Source: Flavobacteriales bacterium
GTDB taxonomy: Bacteria; Bacteroidota; Bacteroidia; Flavobacteriales_F; PHOS-HE28
Reading direction: 5' to 3'
Assembly: GCA_020854015.1 (NCBI GenBank)
Contig: JADZGG010000030.1
Span: 1-8,261, forward strand
Length of the DNA: 8,261 nucleotides
Under the pieces are notes generated by a model. That model searched no databases, had not been told where the DNA came from, and saw only the letters and a program-made list of their open reading frames with translations. This document shows positions 6,492 through 8,261 of the stretch, in pieces. Within the stretch, counting starts at the first letter, position 1. Each line of letters opens with the position of its first letter. The translations under genes were made by a program, and so were the position numbers.

Positions 6492-6503
6492 CGCTAACTT
6501 CGA
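6492..6503 (+). promoter_or_regulatory. Candidate -7-like element CGCTAACTTCGA
   Basis: This string matches the element at 747-759 with one T fewer and lies five bases before the ATG at 6509. TAACTTCG resembles the Bacteroidota -7 consensus TAnnTTTG with one change. Used as a promoter, it would place the transcript start at or next to the ATG, giving a leaderless or nearly leaderless message. No -33 TTG is seen at the usual distance. Confidence 0.35.
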
Positions 6504-6508
6504 TCTCC

Positions 6509-6625
6509 ATGAACAACATGTTCCGTGGCCTGCTTGCAGGCGGTGCTGCGTACAAGTGGGGCGGCGGCTGCTTCGGTACCGTCCTGGTCTTCGTGATCGT
6601 GTACATGCTGCTGGGGAGTTGTTGA
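6509..6625 (+). CDS. 38-residue glycine-rich membrane microprotein
   Basis: ATG 6509 to TGA 6623-6625 encodes 38 residues. A short amphipathic start (MNNMFRGLLAGGAAYKW) leads into GGGCFG and a hydrophobic span TVLVFVIVYMLLG, ending in SC. The frame is open further left to an ATG at 6443, but that extension runs through the inverted repeat and is not protein-like. The composition (Gly-rich hinge, one span, almost no charged residues), a separate start and a candidate promoter make a real gene plausible. Similar 'FFRGLIAG..KxGGGCF' small proteins seem familiar from Bacteroidota genomes, but I cannot confirm a family. Function is unknown; a small membrane regulator or stress peptide is possible. 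It converges on the ClC gene, with 131 bases between, where I see no further gene. Confidence 0.6.
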   Translation: MNNMFRGLLAGGAAYKWGGGCFGTVLVFVIVYMLLGSC

Positions 6626-6756
6626 CCGCCCGGTGGGGTCTTCGTTCCTCTTAGCATCGCGCTCCTTCTGCGTGCCGGTCTCCAGGACGCAGGTGGTGCG
6701 CTTTGCTAGCGGGATCGCAGATCGTGCCGCTACCAGAATGTGGGCCGAGGGGCCTT

Positions 6757-8044
6757 TCAGCTGGTCTGGTCCGGAACTGGCGGTGCCCCATACACGGAGT
6801 CGTGGTGCAAGTACTTCGAGACCAGATAGGCCAGGGACGACACGATCATCAAGGGCACGAAGAGCGCATAGCCTCCCGTGATCTCAGCGATGAGGAAGAT
6901 GGCGGTGAGCGGTACGTGGATGGTGCCGCTGAGCATGGCGGCCATACCAACAACGGTGAAGTTGACCTCGTTGAGCTGAGTGATGCCGGACAGGTTCACG
7001 GCGTGGGAGAAGGTGAAGCCCAGCATGGCACCGATGAAGAGCGAGGGGCCGAACATGCCGCCGTTGCCACCGGCGCCCAGCGTCAGGCTGGTTACCACCA
7101 CCTTCAGGAGCAAGAGGCCCAAGGTCAGGAACACGATGTTCCAAACACCCAGTTCCAGTTGCACGGGCGCGTACGTGGCCAAGGCGCCCGCCTCATTCGC
7201 CAGCAGAAGGCGCACGCTGTCGTAGCCTTCGCCGAACAAGGGTGGGAACACGAAGATCAGGGCGCCCAGCGCAAGGGATCCGATAATGGCTTTGGGATAC
7301 GGCGCCGTGAAACGGGCGAAGTAGCGGGCGATGCCGTGGTACACACGGATCACATAGACCGAGCAGACCGCTCCGAGGAAGGCGAGCACCACGTAGTAGG
7401 GCAGGGCCGCTGCGTTCCACGAATCGGTGATCAGCACGAAAGGCTGTCCGAAGTTGATGAGCGAGGAAAGCAAAGTGGCCGATGCGGAGGCGATCAGCAC
7501 CGGCACCAGCAGCGTCATGGCGTTGTTCACCAGCAGGATCTCCAACGCGAACACGGTGCCGGCGATGGGCGCGTTGAAGATGGCCGCCACCCCGGCCGCC
7601 GCGCCGCTGGCCAGCAGCAGGATGCGCTCCGCCTGCCCGAACCCGAACCACCGCGCTGCATTGCTGCCCCATGGCCGCTCCGGTAATGGCCAATGGTGCC
7701 TCCAAGCCCGCTGATCCGCCCGTGCCCATGGTCAAGATGCTGGTGACCACTTGCGACCAGATCTTGTGCGGTGCCACGTTGCCTCCATGCAGCTGCACAT
7801 CCTTCAGCAGGTTCGGCAACCCACGACCCAGATCGCCCTTGAGGAAGCGCCGGGTGATCCATACCGAGAGCAGCTCCCCGATGCAGGGAATGAACAGGAC
7901 GAAGTAGCTGTGATGGCCCGTGAACAGCACCTGGTTGGCGAAGGCGGTGGTGCCATGGACCCCCGACTTGAGCGCCACGGCACAGAGCGAGGACACCAGC
8001 CCGATCAGCACGCTGGTGAGCACCAAGCTGGTGCGTTCACCCAT
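6757..8044 (-). pseudogene. ClC-family chloride channel/transporter, interrupted by +1 frameshift
   Basis: From ATG 8044 the frame reads a ClC N-terminal half with GRGLP (residues 73-77) and GGSAGLEAP (109-117, gating-glutamate position E115), up to GAAMG at residue 126. It then leaves the correct frame at the CCCC run of 7667-7670. Removing one base there joins it to SNAARWFGFGQAERILLLAS, AAIFNAPIAGTVFALEILL, FPPLFGEGY (266-274), GGNGGMFGPSLF (GMFGP 329-333) and IHVPLTAIFLIAEITGG, ending at TGA 6757. The corrected product is 428 residues, typical of a ClC core without CBS domains. The family moves chloride, sometimes in exchange for protons, across the inner membrane. The Glu at the E. coli E202 position is present (E168), but the next position, E. 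coli E203, is Ile. Unrepaired, the first part reads on out of frame to a stop at 7193. The gene follows the antiporter by 26 bases and is probably co-transcribed with it. A sequencing or assembly slip is as likely as a true mutation. Confidence 0.88.
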
Positions 8045-8070
8045 GAACCGGCGGCGGAAATAACGGGTCC

Positions 8071-8261
8071 TCAGGGCGTTGGTCCGGCTTCCAAGGGGCG
8101 CAGCTTGTTCCCCATCAACCCGAGGGCCATCACCGTGCAGGTCGCGATCACGAGCATGAAGAGCAGGCCCATGCCGACGGACGGGATCTGCAGGGCTGAG
8201 GGCAACGATACATAGAGCAGGATGCTGATGAGCCCGCGTGGGCTCATGTACACCAAGGGCC
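8071..8261 (-). CDS. Cation:proton antiporter, C-terminal end (5' truncated by window edge)
   Basis: The minus-strand frame enters from the right edge and ends at TGA 8071-8073. The visible 62 residues start PLVYMSPRGLISILLYVSLP, then a polar loop, then a membrane span MGLLFMLVIATCTVMALGLM and a short cytoplasmic tail NKLRPLEAGPTP. The 'PRGLISILL' stretch followed by a final helix is characteristic of the last two segments of CPA-type Na+(K+)/H+ antiporters, which exchange monovalent cations for protons across the inner membrane. No RCK/TrkA-N regulatory domain follows. The ClC gene begins 26 bases further on in the same direction, so a shared transcript is likely. The subfamily cannot be fixed from this fragment. 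Confidence 0.72.
   Translation of the reverse strand, partial: PLVYMSPRGLISILLYVSLPSALQIPSVGMGLLFMLVIATCTVMALGLMGNKLRPLEAGPTP

Larger units (their letters stand above)
6188..6508. other. Hairpin-rich intergenic region, no gene seen
   Basis: These 321 bases lie between the LRR-protein stop and the 38-residue gene. No frame here has protein-like composition; frames on both strands are short and full of Arg, Ser and Pro. The stretch holds three separate inverted repeats, annotated individually: a possible terminator at 6203-6242, a perfect palindrome with a GCAA loop at 6306-6325, and a long stem at 6441-6479. An imperfect direct repeat GGTGCGGTCG / GGTGCGATCG lies in between, at about 6397-6432. 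Confidence 0.55.

Noticed and set aside
6742..6757. GGCC-GAGG-GGCC followed by TTT after the microprotein gene
   Set aside because: Four pairs and three T are within chance for this base composition, so it is not called a terminator.
6703..7686. Open frame of 327 codons on the plus strand
   Set aside because: It is antisense to the ClC gene, and the composition (His, Gln, Glu, Gly) is that of a shadow frame. ClC motifs on the minus strand are unambiguous.
1..8261. Twelve CCATGG sites, more than base composition alone would suggest
   Set aside because: Several coincide with start or Met codons in GCC-ATG-G or ACC-ATG-G context. Without correction for codon use the excess means little.
1..8261. 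Search by eye for tRNA, rRNA, CRISPR arrays, transposases, integrases and attachment sites
   Set aside because: No cloverleaf, regular spacer array, transposase motif or terminal inverted repeat pair was seen; the window looks like ordinary chromosome.

Overview
The window reads as part of a chromosome from a fairly GC-rich member of the Bacteroidota, probably an environmental Flavobacteriales-type lineage. The evidence is a large secreted protein ending in a type IX secretion (T9SS) type A sorting domain, the 'SYDPNDK' module typical of Bacteroidota surface proteins, a ClC protein of the 'GxGLPNLL / GGNGG' type common in that phylum, and starts without Shine-Dalgarno sequences. The lineage is inferred from family knowledge, not from a search.

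Layout. (1) Positions 1-470, minus strand: a 58-residue membrane protein, then the 5' part of an exported lactonase-fold beta-propeller protein that runs off the left edge. (2) 471-776: an apparently gene-free divergent spacer. (3) 777-1518: two small membrane proteins in tight convergent orientation. (4) 1586-3364: a secreted OmpA-family protein with two copies of a jelly-roll-like module before the peptidoglycan-binding domain. (5) 3539-6187: an 882-residue T9SS cargo with 17 leucine-rich repeats of about 20 residues carrying a cysteine ladder and LPxLP turns, then an SdrD-B-like calcium loop, a SYDPNDK/DUF11-like domain and the sorting domain. (6) 6188-6508: a spacer rich in hairpins. (7) 6509-6625: a 38-residue membrane microprotein. 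(8) 6757-8261, minus strand: the C-terminal end of a cation:proton antiporter followed by a ClC chloride channel/transporter whose reading frame is broken by one extra base in a short homopolymer.

The genes do not form one pathway. The OmpA protein and the LRR protein are both envelope/surface proteins and could be co-inherited, but each seems to have its own start region. The antiporter and ClC probably form an ion/pH-homeostasis operon. I found no integrase, transposase, CRISPR array, tRNA or rRNA, and no clear evidence of a new multi-gene system. The most useful points for follow-up are the ClC frameshift, the cysteine-ladder LRR protein, the duplicated OmpA ectodomain, and the palindromes around the 38-residue microprotein.
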